The notes: a model not told the origin generated them from the letters alone. DNA of 64,000 bases from Agrococcus jenensis (GCF_003752465.1 NZ_RKHJ01000001.1:1178001-1242000), one strand, 5' to 3'; positions 8,706 to 17,278 are shown, counted from the first letter of the stretch. Numbers and translations: made by a program.

Positions 8706-8782
8706 GGTCTCGATACGCGGCCGGCTTCGCCGGCTGCTACTCGACCAGCAAGAAGGGGCCTGCTGCTGCTCGACCAGCGCGA
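8706..8782. repeat. Intergenic repeat family, copy B
   Basis: GGTCTCGATACGCGGCCGGC runs to CTACTCGACCAGC at 8749, nearly identical to copy A over about 44 bases, and is followed by a degenerate half unit ending CTCGACCAGC. It lies between the cupin gene and the olefin locus. Confidence 0.8.
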
Positions 8783-8848
8783 AAGGCCGCCGGGCGAACC
8801 GCCAGGAAGACGTACCCCAGGGGTCAGATTCGACATAGGTCGGCTCGC

Positions 8849-8854
8849 TACGAT
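8849..8854 (+). promoter_or_regulatory. -10 element TACGAT of a leaderless oleA
   Basis: TACGAT is followed by six bases and the oleA ATG, predicting a leaderless oleABCD transcript. The -35 region is weak. Confidence 0.45.
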
Positions 8855-8860
8855 TCAGCA

Positions 8861-9922
8861 ATGCGTCAATCGCTCGCCTCGGCTCTCGACGAAGCCCCCG
8901 CCCCGGGCAACGCCACCACGCGCTTCAGCAACGTGGCCCTCCTCTCCGTCGCGAGCTCGCTGCCGAGCCGAGTCACGACATCCGCAGACATCGAGGACCG
9001 CCTGGCGGCCGCCCTCTCGCGCCTGAAGCTGCGTGGCGGACTGCTCAAGCGCGTCGCCGGCGTGCTCGAGCGCCGCAACTGGGGCGAGGGCGAGTCGGCC
9101 GACGCCGCGACCGTCCAGGCCGGTGAGCGCGCGCTCGCGGAGGCGGGCGTCCGGGCGTCCGACGTAGGCCTCCTCATCAACACGAGCGTCACGCGCAAGC
9201 ACCTCGAGCCGTCGGTCGCCGTGCGGCTGCACCATGAGCTGGGCCTGCCCACCTCGGCCGTCAACTTCGACGTCGCCAACGCCTGCCTCGGCTTCGTCAA
9301 CGGCATGAGCCTCGCCGCCGGCATGATCGAGTCGGGCCAGATCCGCTACGCGATCGTCGTCAACGGCGAGGACGCCGACGACATCCAGGTCAACACGATC
9401 GACCGGCTGCTCGGCGCCGACATCGACCGCGACGACTTCCTCAGCGAGTTCGCCACGCTGACGCTCGGCTCCGGCTCGGCCGCCGCCGTGCTCGGCCGTG
9501 CCGACGAGCACCCCGAGGGCCACCGCATCCTCGGGGGCGTGACCCGCGCGGCCACGCAGTGGCACGACCTCTGCGTCGGCAGCGCCGAGGGCATGTACAC
9601 GAACGCGAAGGCGCTGCTGAAGGGCGGCCTCGACCTCGTCGTCTCCGCCTGGAAGGAGGCGGCACCGGAGTGGAAGTGGTCCGAGATGGACCGCTACATC
9701 ACCCACCAGGTCTCCTCGGTGCACACGAACGCGATCGTCAAGGCGGCGAAGCTCGACCCCGAGCGCGTGCCCACGACCTTCCCGAAGTACGGCAACGTCG
9801 GGCCGGCATCCATCCCGATCACCCTCGCCGAGGAGCAGGCGACGCTCCGCCAGGGCGACCGCGTGCTGCTCATGGGCGTCGGCTCGGGCCTCAACACGGC
9901 CATGCTGGAGCTGGCCTGGTGA
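8861..9922 (+). CDS. oleA: OleA, thiolase-fold acyl-CoA condensing enzyme of olefin synthesis
   Basis: OleA condenses two fatty acyl-CoA molecules head to head to a 2-alkyl-3-ketoacid, the first step of long-chain olefin synthesis. The thiolase triad is visible: Cys142 in VANACLGF, His282 in THQVSS and Asn312 in YGNVGPAS. Glu116 in HLEPSV matches the OleA-specific base rather than a FabH feature. The 353 residues fit the family. It is the first gene of a tight operon: its stop overlaps the GTG start of the oleBC fusion. Gene order and the Glu make OleA much more likely than FabH. Confidence 0.92.
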   Translation: MRQSLASALDEAPAPGNATTRFSNVALLSVASSLPSRVTTSADIEDRLAAALSRLKLRGGLLKRVAGVLERRNWGEGESADAATVQAGERALAEAGVRASDVGLLINTSVTRKHLEPSVAVRLHHELGLPTSAVNFDVANACLGFVNGMSLAAGMIESGQIRYAIVVNGEDADDIQVNTIDRLLGADIDRDDFLSEFATLTLGSGSAAAVLGRADEHPEGHRILGGVTRAATQWHDLCVGSAEGMYTNAKALLKGGLDLVVSAWKEAAPEWKWSEMDRYITHQVSSVHTNAIVKAAKLDPERVPTTFPKYGNVGPASIPITLAEEQATLRQGDRVLLMGVGSGLNTAMLELAW

Positions 9923-12762
9923 CCCAGGCGGCCTCGCTGCCCCCGCACGACCTGCCCGGCCTCGACCCGCGCTTCAGCCGCATCGTCGGCGTGCGCGGCC
10001 GCGACCTCGACGAGAGCGTCACCCGCGAGTGGCACTGCCTCGACACCGCGGATGCCCTGGCCGAGATTGGCGCGCACGTCGCCGGCACGATCCTCGCCGT
10101 GCACGGCAACCCCACCTGGTCGTACCTGTGGCGGTCGATCGCGGCGGAGTCCGTGGCGGCCGCCGTCGCCGGCCAGCCGGCCTGGCGCGTGGTCGCCGTC
10201 GACCAGCTCGAGATGGGCTTCTCGGAGCGCACGGTCCTCTCCGGGGGGTCCGGGCTGTACCGCCCGCTCGCGCAGCGCGTCGCCGACCTCGCCGCCTTCA
10301 CGGATGCGCTCGGCCTCGACGGCCCAGTCGTCACCCTCGGACACGACTGGGGCGGCGTCGTCTCGCTCGGCTGGGCCATCGACCACCCCGAGCAGCTCGC
10401 AGCCGTCGCGCTGCTCAACACCGCCGTGCACCACCCGGAGGGCGTGCCGATCCCGGCGCCGCTGCGGCTCGCGCGCGCTCGCGGTGTGCTCTCGGCGGCG
10501 ACCGTCGCGACGACGGGCTTCCTCGACACGACGCTCACGCTCGCGACCCCACCGCTGCCCGCCGACGTGAAAGACGCGTACCGCGCGCCCTACCGCTCGG
10601 CCGATCGTCGCGGCGGCATCGGCGGCTTCGTGGCCGACATCCCGGTCGATGCAGAGCACGAGAGCTTCGCCGAACTCGAGCGCATCAGCACGGGCGTCGC
10701 GCGGCTCGAGGTGCCGGCGCTGCTGCTGTGGGGGCCCAAGGACCCGGTCTTCACCGACCGCTACCTCGACGATCTCGTCGACCGGCTGCCGCACGCCGAC
10801 GTGCACCGCTTCGAGGGGGCGAGCCACCTCGTGGCGGAGGAGCGGCCGTACGCGACGACGGTGCTGGAGTGGCTCCGCCCGTTGGCCGAGGAGCAGCCGC
10901 AGGCCGCGTCTCGAGACCATGCCGGTGACGGTGGTCTCGACTCGGGCGGCGCGAAGAGCGCGCCGTCCGGCTCGACCGGCATGCTCCCGCTGGTCGAGGA
11001 GCAGCCGGAGGCCGCGTCTCGAGGCCGTGCCGGTGGCGGTGGTCTTGACTCGGGCGGCGCGCTGAGCGCGCCGTCCGGCTCGACCGGCAGCGAGGGCTCC
11101 ACCGCCAGCGAGGACCACGTGCCGCTCTGGCGCGGGCTCGAGGCGCGCGCGGACGACGACGACGTCGCCATCATCGACATGGCCGGCGGCGGCGAGCCGC
11201 GCCGCGTCAGCTGGCGCCAGCTCGAGACGCAGACGAGCCGCATCGCCGCCGGCCTGCACGCGATGGGCGTGCAGCGGGGCGACCGCGTCTCGCTGCTCCT
11301 GCAGCCAGGCCCGACGCTCACCGCCGTCCTCTACGCGTGCCTCCGGATCGGCGCGGTCGTCGTCGTCGCCGACGCCGGCCTCGGCGTGAAGGGGCTGACC
11401 CGCGCGGTGCGCGGCTCGTGGCCCGACGTCATCATCGGCGAGCGCCTCGGCCTCACCGCCGCCCGCGCGCTCGGCTGGCCGGGCCTCCGCATCGCTGCCG
11501 AGCGGCTCCCGCGCATCGCGGCGACCGCGCTCGGCGTCGCCTGCAGCCTGCGCGATGTCGTCGCCCTCGGCAAGGAGTCGGACCTCCCGCCCGAACCCGG
11601 TCCCACCGACGACGCCGCGATCCTCTTCACCTCCGGCTCCACCGGACCCGCGAAGGGCGTCGTCTACACGCACGGCCAGCTGAGCGCGCTGCGCGACGTG
11701 CTCGCCGCGCACCTCCAGATCACCCCCGAGAGCGGACTCGTCACCGGCTTCGCGCCGTTCGCGCTGCTCGGCCCGGCACTCGGCACCCGCTCGGCGACGC
11801 CCGACATGGACGTCTCCTCGCCCCGCACGCTCACCGCCAGCGCGGTCGCGGCCGCGGTGCGCGCATCCGACGCCGGCATCGTCTTCCTCTCGCCGGCGGC
11901 CATCCTCAACGTCGTCGCGACGGCGGATGCGCTCACCGCCGCCGACCAGGCGGCCCTCATGCGCGTGCGAGCGTTCTTGTCGGCAGGCGCCCCCATCGGC
12001 GCTCCGCTGCTGCAGGCGGTCGCGAAGCTCATGCCGAACGCCACCCCGCACACGCCCTACGGCATGACGGAGTGCCTGCTCGTCACCGACGTGACCCTCG
12101 ACGAGCTGCTCGTCGCGGCGGATGCGCCCGACGCCGGCGTCTGCGTCGGCGCGCCGATCGGCAGCAACCGGGTGCTCGTCAGCGCGCTCGACGCCGACGG
12201 CCGAGCCACCGGCGCGCCCAGCGCCGAGCCGGGGGTGCTGGGCGAGATCGTCATCTCGGCGCCGCACCTCAAGAGCCACTACGACCGGCTGCACCTCACC
12301 GACCGCGCGGCGACCCGCGACACCGAGCCGCTCGCGGCCGACGGCAGCCGCTGGCACCGCACCGGCGACGTCGGCCACCTCGACGCCGAGGGTCGCGTGT
12401 GGGTCGAGGGCCGCATCCAGCACGTCATCGTCACCGCCGACGGCCCGATCGCGCCGGTCGAAAGCGAGCAGGCGATCGAGGCGGAGGATGCCGTGCGCCG
12501 CGCCGCCGTCGTCGGCATCGGCCCGCACCGGCTGCGCCAGGCGGTCGCGGTCGTCGAGACCGTGCCCACGAGCCGGCGGCCGGCGCTCGCAGACCCCGAG
12601 CTGACCGCCGCCGTGCGCGCGAGCACCCCGCAGTCGCTGGCCGCCGTGCTCGTCGTGCCGCAGCTGCCGACCGACGTGCGCCACAACTCGAAGATCGACC
12701 GCTCGCGGCTCTCCGCATGGGCCGAGCGCACGCTTGCCGGCGAGACGGTCAGCGCCCCGTGA
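9919..12762 (+). CDS. oleBC: OleBC fusion: beta-lactone decarboxylase joined to beta-lactone synthetase
   Basis: Residues 1-320 are OleB, an alpha/beta hydrolase of the haloalkane dehalogenase group: oxyanion motif HGNPTWSYLW, nucleophile Asp143 in LGHDWGG and His303 in GASHLVAEE. OleB releases CO2 from the beta-lactone to give the cis-olefin. Residues about 390-947 are OleC, an AMP-binding synthetase with FTSGSTGPAKG near residue 570 and YGMTE further on; it makes the beta-lactone. Fusion of B and C is known in actinobacteria. The start is a GTG overlapping the oleA stop (GTGA). The linker, residues about 324-390, contains two copies of a 36-residue repeat resembling the intergenic repeat family (see findings). 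Confidence 0.9.
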   Translation: MTQAASLPPHDLPGLDPRFSRIVGVRGRDLDESVTREWHCLDTADALAEIGAHVAGTILAVHGNPTWSYLWRSIAAESVAAAVAGQPAWRVVAVDQLEMGFSERTVLSGGSGLYRPLAQRVADLAAFTDALGLDGPVVTLGHDWGGVVSLGWAIDHPEQLAAVALLNTAVHHPEGVPIPAPLRLARARGVLSAATVATTGFLDTTLTLATPPLPADVKDAYRAPYRSADRRGGIGGFVADIPVDAEHESFAELERISTGVARLEVPALLLWGPKDPVFTDRYLDDLVDRLPHADVHRFEGASHLVAEERPYATTVLEWLRPLAEEQPQAASRDHAGDGGLDSGGAKSAPSGSTGMLPLVEEQPEAASRGRAGGGGLDSGGALSAPSGSTGSEGSTASEDHVPLWRGLEARADDDDVAIIDMAGGGEPRRVSWRQLETQTSRIAAGLHAMGVQRGDRVSLLLQPGPTLTAVLYACLRIGAVVVVADAGLGVKGLTRAVRGSWPDVIIGERLGLTAARALGWPGLRIAAERLPRIAATALGVACSLRDVVALGKESDLPPEPGPTDDAAILFTSGSTGPAKGVVYTHGQLSALRDVLAAHLQITPESGLVTGFAPFALLGPALGTRSATPDMDVSSPRTLTASAVAAAVRASDAGIVFLSPAAILNVVATADALTAADQAALMRVRAFLSAGAPIGAPLLQAVAKLMPNATPHTPYGMTECLLVTDVTLDELLVAADAPDAGVCVGAPIGSNRVLVSALDADGRATGAPSAEPGVLGEIVISAPHLKSHYDRLHLTDRAATRDTEPLAADGSRWHRTGDVGHLDAEGRVWVEGRIQHVIVTADGPIAPVESEQAIEAEDAVRRAAVVGIGPHRLRQAVAVVETVPTSRRPALADPELTAAVRASTPQSLAAVLVVPQLPTDVRHNSKIDRSRLSAWAERTLAGETVSAP
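10888..11088 (+). repeat. Two 108-bp direct repeats inside the oleBC linker
   Basis: The period is exactly 108 bases, that is 36 codons. Each copy begins GAGGAGCAGCCG and ends CGTCCGGCTCGACCGGC and contains a GGTCT(C/T)GACTCGGGCGGCGC core resembling the intergenic repeats at 57533-57608. The encoded copies begin EEQP and end APSGSTG. Confidence 0.8.
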
Positions 12763-12772
12763 GGAACCAGCG

Positions 12773-13753
12773 ATGATCGTGCTCGCCACCGGCGCCTCCG
12801 GGTTCCTCGGCCGCGCGGTCGCCGCAGAGCTCGTTGCCGCCGGCCACGAGGTCCGCACGCTGCAGCGCCGGCCGTCCGAGGTTCCCGGCGCGACGGATGC
12901 GCTCGGCTCGATCACCGATCCGGCCCACGTCGAGCGCGCCATGGAGGGCGTCGAGGGCGTCGTCCACCTCGCGGCGAAGGTCTCGCTCGCGGGCGACCCG
13001 AGCGAGTTCCGCATGGTCAACGTCGAGGGCACGCGCACGCTGCTCGACGCGGCCGAGCGCGCCGGAGTGACGCGCTTCGTGCAGGTGTCGTCGCCGTCGG
13101 TCGCGCACGCCGGCGCGTCGCTCGCCGGCGTCGGCGCCGAGCCCGCCTCGCCCGAGCACGCGCGCGGCGACTACGCCCGCACGAAGGCAGAGGCCGAGCT
13201 GCTCGCCCTCTCGCGCGACGGGGCGGCGATGCACGTCATCGCCGTGCGGCCTCACATCGTCTGGGGACCCGGCGACACCCAGCTCATCGAGCGCGTCGTC
13301 GACCGCGCGCGACGCGGCCGCTTGCCGCTGCTGAACGGCGGCACGGCGCTCATCGACACGACATACGTCGACAACGCCGCGACCGGCATCGTCGCCGCGC
13401 TGCACCGCGCGGATGCGGCGCACGGCAACGCCTACGTCATCACGAACGGCGAGCCCCGCCCCGTCGCCGACCTGCTGGCCGGCATCTGCCTCGCCGCCGG
13501 TGTGCGCCCGCCGCGCGTCAGCGTGCCGGCGTCGCTCGGCCGCGCCGCGGGCTCGCTCGTCGAGCGGGTCTGGGCGATGCCCGGTGTGGGATCGCGGGCA
13601 GGCGCCGACGAGCCGCCGATGACGCGCTTCCTCGCCGAGCAGCTCTCGACGGCGCACTGGTTCGACCAGCGCGACACCCGCCGGGACTTGGACTGGGCGC
13701 CGACCGTCTCGCTCGACGAGGGTCTGCGCCGCCTCGCTGCCCACTACGCCTGA
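12773..13753 (+). CDS. oleD: OleD, NADPH-dependent 2-alkyl-3-ketoacid reductase
   Basis: OleD reduces the ketoacid from OleA to the beta-hydroxyacid used by OleC. The 326-residue extended SDR starts with the nucleotide-binding ATGASGFLG and has the YARTK (YxxxK) pair after a Ser-rich strand (VQVSSPSVAH), plus HIVWGPGD, common in sterol-dehydrogenase-like SDRs. The start MIVLATGASG follows a GAGGAA ribosome binding site; a longer upstream frame lacks one. It follows oleBC by ten bases, completing the A-BC-D set. Some distant relatives are 3-beta-hydroxysteroid dehydrogenases, but the context settles the call. Confidence 0.9.
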   Translation: MIVLATGASGFLGRAVAAELVAAGHEVRTLQRRPSEVPGATDALGSITDPAHVERAMEGVEGVVHLAAKVSLAGDPSEFRMVNVEGTRTLLDAAERAGVTRFVQVSSPSVAHAGASLAGVGAEPASPEHARGDYARTKAEAELLALSRDGAAMHVIAVRPHIVWGPGDTQLIERVVDRARRGRLPLLNGGTALIDTTYVDNAATGIVAALHRADAAHGNAYVITNGEPRPVADLLAGICLAAGVRPPRVSVPASLGRAAGSLVERVWAMPGVGSRAGADEPPMTRFLAEQLSTAHWFDQRDTRRDLDWAPTVSLDEGLRRLAAHYA

Positions 13754-13792
13754 CCCTCGCTCGTCGGCAGACGAGGAGATCTGGTCGAGGGT
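13753..13792 (+). terminator. Possible terminator after oleD
   Basis: ACCCTCG pairs with CGAGGGT around an inner CTCGTC-GGCA-GACGAG hairpin. No T-run follows, which is common in high-GC actinobacteria. Confidence 0.45.
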
Positions 13793-13957
13793 GCACGAGT
13801 CGAGGACGACGGGTCCTCCCGCTCGCCGCGGCTCCTCAGGCTCGGGCGTCACCTGCAGCGAAGAGGGGGGCTCTGCGCCGCTGCGAAACGCCGTTACGCT
13901 GAGCCGCGAAGCCGGCGCCGCCGCTGGCGCCGGGCGCTCTCCACGAGGAGTCTGATC

Positions 13958-14314
13958 ATGAAGCACCTGCCTGCAATCGCGGCCGCCGCGCTGGCCGCAG
14001 CCACCGTGCTCGGGGTCGCAGCACCCGCGAACGCGGCACAGCCATCGGCCGCCGCGATGAACTCCGAGGCGTACTGGGAGTCGCTCGGCTACGGCGAGTG
14101 CACCAAGTACGAGCTCCCGGATGGCGCCGACATCGTCTGGCTGCCCGCGACCGCACCGTCGCAGCAGTTCTCGCTGCTCGTGCTGAAGGCCGGATCCGGG
14201 GCGATGGCGAACGATGTGATCCCGTACCCGTACGACGACGGCTACGCCTACCTCCACAGCTCGGGCAAGGACATCAGCCACTACATCAGCTGCCTCGCGC
14301 CGCGACTCAGCTGA
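13958..14314 (+). CDS. Small secreted protein, paralogue 1
   Basis: The 118-residue precursor has a Sec signal peptide (basic start, hydrophobic core, AxA-type site at PANA|AQ near residue 27). The mature ~90 residues contain two Cys (in GECTKYELPDG and HYISCLAP) that could form a disulfide, and no known domain. It is clearly paralogous to the protein at 15302: both share EAYWE, GYG(E/D)CTK, LLVLK, GSGA.AND and a final SKDxSH before the second Cys. GAGGAG precedes the ATG. The protein is probably extracellular or wall-associated; its function is unknown. Confidence 0.7.
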   Translation: MKHLPAIAAAALAAATVLGVAAPANAAQPSAAAMNSEAYWESLGYGECTKYELPDGADIVWLPATAPSQQFSLLVLKAGSGAMANDVIPYPYDDGYAYLHSSGKDISHYISCLAPRLS

Positions 14315-14319
14315 AGAGA

Positions 14320-14337
14320 CGAGCCGCAGACGGCTCG
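14320..14337 (+). terminator. Short hairpin after secreted paralogue 1
   Basis: CGAGCCG-CAGA-CGGCTCG directly follows the stop codon region. The stem is only seven base pairs, so it is a weak candidate. Confidence 0.35.
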
Positions 14338-14393
14338 AGCGGCACCCGGAGGCGAGACGCGCGTCGCGCAGGCGGTTCGCAGGAGTCGCCACC

Positions 14394-14399
14394 TACCGT
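14394..14399 (+). promoter_or_regulatory. -10 element TACCGT of a leaderless membrane protein gene
   Basis: TACCGT-N6-ATG matches the leaderless spacing found at other genes in the window. Confidence 0.4.
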
Positions 14400-14405
14400 C
14401 GGCTC

Positions 14406-14999
14406 ATGAGCTTCCCGCCGCCGCCGGGCCAGCCGATCGCGTGGCATCCCGCTGCGCCGCCGCCCCAGAGCCGGGCGCCGCTGCCCGACGTCGAGCGCCG
14501 TCGCCTCCTCCGCGTGGGCGCCGCGAGCGGCGCGCTGCTCGGCGCCGGCACCGGGCTCGGCGGCGTCATGGTGCTCTTCTGGCTGCTCATCCTCGGGATG
14601 TCCGCGGTCTTCGCGCCGCTCGTCATCGCGTACGACCAGGGCGACCCGCTGCAGGAGGCGATCGCCGCCGTCATCACACCGCTCACCGTGGCGGTGCTGG
14701 CGGTCGGCACCGTGCTGTGTCTGCTCGGGGTCGCGCTCAGCTGGGCGCTGCTGCGCCGGTGGGGCGGCGGGCGAGCGCTCGGCGTCACCGCCGCGGGCGC
14801 TGCGATCGCCGCGGTGCCGGTGCACGGGACGAACATCCTGATCGTCCTGCTGTCGTTCGTGCTGCAGCCCGATCTCGACGAGGCGACCGGGATCGCGGTC
14901 GTCGCGCTCGTGGCGGCCTTCGCCGGGGTCGGCGTCGGTGCGGCAGCCGGTGCGGGCGCCTGGCGGTGGATGGGCGGGGCGCTGCGGCCGCGTCGCTGA
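14406..14999 (+). CDS. Unrecognised four-helix membrane protein
   Basis: A Pro-rich cytoplasmic head (FPPPPGQPIAWHPAAPPP) is followed by about four hydrophobic segments: GVMVLFWLLILGMSAVFAPL, a second with VAVLAVGTVLCLLGVALSWA, a third around GVTAAGAAIAAVPV and a last one rich in Ala/Gly/Val. The 197-residue protein has no motif I recognise. It lies between the two small secreted paralogues, which may hint at a shared envelope role, but it has its own leaderless promoter. Its start is set by that promoter. Confidence 0.55.
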   Translation: MSFPPPPGQPIAWHPAAPPPQSRAPLPDVERRRLLRVGAASGALLGAGTGLGGVMVLFWLLILGMSAVFAPLVIAYDQGDPLQEAIAAVITPLTVAVLAVGTVLCLLGVALSWALLRRWGGGRALGVTAAGAAIAAVPVHGTNILIVLLSFVLQPDLDEATGIAVVALVAAFAGVGVGAAAGAGAWRWMGGALRPRR

Positions 15000-15301
15000 C
15001 GCGACCCCACCAGCGGCGGTGCGATCCGGCGACGTGCCACGGGCGGAGGTCAGGGCGGGCCATCCGGGCCGGGAGGACCTCCGCTCCTGACGGGCAGAGG
15101 GTTGAGCAGGACGCGCCGAGAGCGATTTGCACCATGGCGCCGCTCACGGCGCGCGGAATCAGACCCTTACGGGAGGACCCGCAGAGCTCTACGCTCGCTC
15201 TCACCTCGCCGTAACATCGTTACAGAATCCGGGCGACACATGACGACGACGTCGCGCGTCGCTCGATCCGAGGCACTCGCATCGAGTCAAGGAGACACAT
15301 C
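15000..15301. other. 302-bp intergenic region upstream of secreted paralogue 2
   Basis: No gene is visible. An inverted repeat GTAAC-ATC-GTTAC lies at 15211-15223, about 80 bases before the start codon, and could be a regulator site. A related CGTTAC occurs upstream of paralogue 1 (near 13891). Confidence 0.4.
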
Positions 15302-15649
15302 ATGAAGAAGATGCTCGCGGCCACCGCCGTCGCCGCATTCGCCGTGCTCGGCATCGCCACACCCGCGCAAGCCGCTCCTCCGGACAACGCCGCCCAGAAC
15401 ACCGAGGCCTACTGGGAGGCGATGGGCTACGGCGACTGCACGAAGGTCGAGCTGCCCGACGGCGTCGGCAGCTACACGCTCGACCCCATCGCGCCGCCGA
15501 GCATCTACACCCTGCTCGTGCTGAAGTCCGGCTCCGGGGCGAGCGCGAACGACGTCATCATGTACCCGTGGTCCGGGATGGCCTACATGCACAGCACCAG
15601 CAAGGACCTCAGCCACATCATCTACTGCGTCGCGATGCAGCAGAGCTGA
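15302..15649 (+). CDS. Small secreted protein, paralogue 2
   Basis: The 115-residue precursor has a Sec signal peptide ending at PAQA|AP. The mature chain repeats the features of paralogue 1: EAYWEAMGYGDCTK, LLVLKSGSGA and the closing SKDLSHIIYC, with two Cys at equivalent positions. It differs mostly in the middle, where a DGYAY-type loop is shorter. AAGGAG precedes the ATG. It is followed by a strong bidirectional terminator. I recognise no named family; conservation of both Cys and the aromatic positions argues for a folded extracellular protein. Confidence 0.7.
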   Translation: MKKMLAATAVAAFAVLGIATPAQAAPPDNAAQNTEAYWEAMGYGDCTKVELPDGVGSYTLDPIAPPSIYTLLVLKSGSGASANDVIMYPWSGMAYMHSTSKDLSHIIYCVAMQQS

Positions 15650-15659
15650 GCCACGAGCC

Positions 15660-15697
15660 ACGGCGAGGCGGGGCGGCTGGTCGGCCCGCCTCGCCGT
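15660..15697. terminator. Bidirectional terminator between convergent genes
   Basis: ACGGCGAGGCGGG and CCCGCCTCGCCGT form a perfect 13-bp stem with a 12-base loop between the secreted-protein and MFS genes. Confidence 0.8.
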
Positions 15698-15702
15698 CTC
15701 GT

Positions 15703-16947
15703 TCACCCGGCGGGGACGAGGGCGCGGGTGCGCCAGAGCGCGGCGGCCGCGACCGTCGCGATGGCCGCGATCGCCGCGAGCAGCAGCGCGGTCCACGAGA
15801 GGCCGAGCGCCGCACCGACGATGCCGGCGAGCGGGTAAGTGATGATGAAGCACGCGTGCGAGAGCGCGAACTGCGCGGCGAAGGCCGCCGGGCGCTCCTC
15901 GGTCGACGCGTTGCGGCGCACGAGCCGCGACGACGCGGTGAGGATCGCCGCGTTGCCTGCGCCGAGCAGCGCCCAGAGCGGCAGCAGCAGCGCCCACGGC
16001 GGCTCGCCCGCCAGGCTCGCCGCGACGCCGCCGAGGCCGATCGCCACGACCGCGCCCCCCGTCAGCATGACGGTGCGCTCGGCGACGCGATCGAGGATGC
16101 GGGGGAGCGAGAGCGCGACGAGCATCGATCCGGCGCCATACGCCGCGAGCAGGATCGCGACATCTGCCTGCGGCCGCCCGAGCCGCTCCTGCACGAGCAC
16201 GACCGTGTTCACGATGACCATCGCCGTCGGCGCCGCCACCGCGAGGTTGAGGGCGAGCAGCGCGCGCAGCTCCGCGTGCCGCCCGAACACCCGCACGCCG
16301 CGCGTCAGCCGCTCGGCGAACGACGATCCGCGCTCGAGCTCGATCGCCGGGAAGCGCGTCGCGAGCACGAGCGCCGCCGAGAGCACGAAGCCGGCGACGG
16401 TGCCGAGGAACAGGTTCGAGTACGACATGACGAGCAGCAGGGCCGCGGCGAGCGCCGGGCTCAGCAGCGACTCGAGGTCGTAGGCGAGCCGGGAGAGCGA
16501 CAGCGCGCGCGTGTACTGCCGCTCGTCGGGCAGGATCTCGGGGATGACCGCCTGGAACGCGGGCGTGAAGGTGGCGGAGGCGCACTGCAGCACGAAGATG
16601 AGCACGTAGATCTGCCACACCTCGCCCACGAGCGGGAGCATGAGCGCGATCGCGGCGCGGATCACGTCGGCGCCGATGAGCAGCGTCTTGCGCGGCACGC
16701 GGCTCGTCGCCGCGATCAGCAGCGGGCCCGCACCGACGTAGGCGAGCATCTTGATCGTGAGCGCGACGCCGAGCACGACGCCCGCATCGCCACCGGCGAG
16801 GTCGAACGCGAGCAGCCCGAGCGCGACGGTCAGGAGTCCCGTGCCGAGCAGCGCCACGATCTGCGCGCTGAAGAGCTTGGCGTAGGCGGGGTTGCGCAGC
16901 ACGTCACGCACGGTCGGACTCCGACCGCTCGCGCTCTGCGGCGTCAC
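15703..16947 (-). CDS. MFS efflux transporter, paralogue 1
   Basis: About twelve hydrophobic helices in 414 residues, starting YAKLFSAQIVALLGTGLLTV, mark an MFS protein of the MFS_3 (EntS-like) exporter group. A conserved cytoplasmic loop with DERQYTRALSLSRLAYDLES and the APxFQAxIPEIL segment before it are shared with the MFS gene at 25167, so the two are paralogues. Its 5' end overlaps the ArsR gene by about 44 bases, so the two are co-transcribed and the exporter is probably induced by the ArsR ligand, perhaps a metal. The substrate itself is not visible. Confidence 0.8.
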   Translation of the reverse strand: MTPQSASGRSPTVRDVLRNPAYAKLFSAQIVALLGTGLLTVALGLLAFDLAGGDAGVVLGVALTIKMLAYVGAGPLLIAATSRVPRKTLLIGADVIRAAIALMLPLVGEVWQIYVLIFVLQCASATFTPAFQAVIPEILPDERQYTRALSLSRLAYDLESLLSPALAAALLLVMSYSNLFLGTVAGFVLSAALVLATRFPAIELERGSSFAERLTRGVRVFGRHAELRALLALNLAVAAPTAMVIVNTVVLVQERLGRPQADVAILLAAYGAGSMLVALSLPRILDRVAERTVMLTGGAVVAIGLGGVAASLAGEPPWALLLPLWALLGAGNAAILTASSRLVRRNASTEERPAAFAAQFALSHACFIITYPLAGIVGAALGLSWTALLLAAIAAIATVAAAALWRTRALVPAG

Positions 16948-17278
16948 CGACGAGGATGTGCTCGGGCGCGGTGCCCAGCATGTGCTCGGCCTGGTGCATG
17001 GCGACCGAGACGAGCTCGCTCGCGTGGTCGTCGGCGAGCCGGTAGAAGACGCGCGTGCCCGCGTGCCGGGCGACGACCATCCGCGCGAGCCGCAGCTTCG
17101 CGAGGTGCTGCGAGACCCCGGGGGTGGGCTTCCGCACCGCCGCGGCCAGGTCGCCCACCGACTGCTCGCCGTCGCGCAGTGCGAGCAGGATCTTCACCCG
17201 CGTGACGTCGGCGAGCATCGAGAAGACCTCGACCGCCAGCTCGACCTGCTCGTCCGCTGACTGCATATCTGCGTTCAT
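16904..17278 (-). CDS. ArsR/SmtB-family repressor, probable metal sensor
   Basis: The 124-residue winged-helix protein has the recognition region TPGVSQHLAKLRLARMVVARHAGTR (described by its first residues TPGVSQHLAKL) and FYRLADDHASEL. Helix alpha-5 carries a D-x-H...H-x3-H set (DDH, then MHQAEH) like the zinc/nickel alpha-5 site of CzrA/SmtB/NmtR sensors. The start at MNADMQSADE is favoured: a 16-bp operator-like repeat covers it, and a TTGCTG/CACTGT promoter with a 17-base spacer would place +1 on the ATG. It overlaps the MFS gene downstream and is divergent from the CDF exporter. Metal identity cannot be read from sequence. Confidence 0.8.
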   Translation of the reverse strand: MNADMQSADEQVELAVEVFSMLADVTRVKILLALRDGEQSVGDLAAAVRKPTPGVSQHLAKLRLARMVVARHAGTRVFYRLADDHASELVSVAMHQAEHMLGTAPEHILVGDAAERERSESDRA

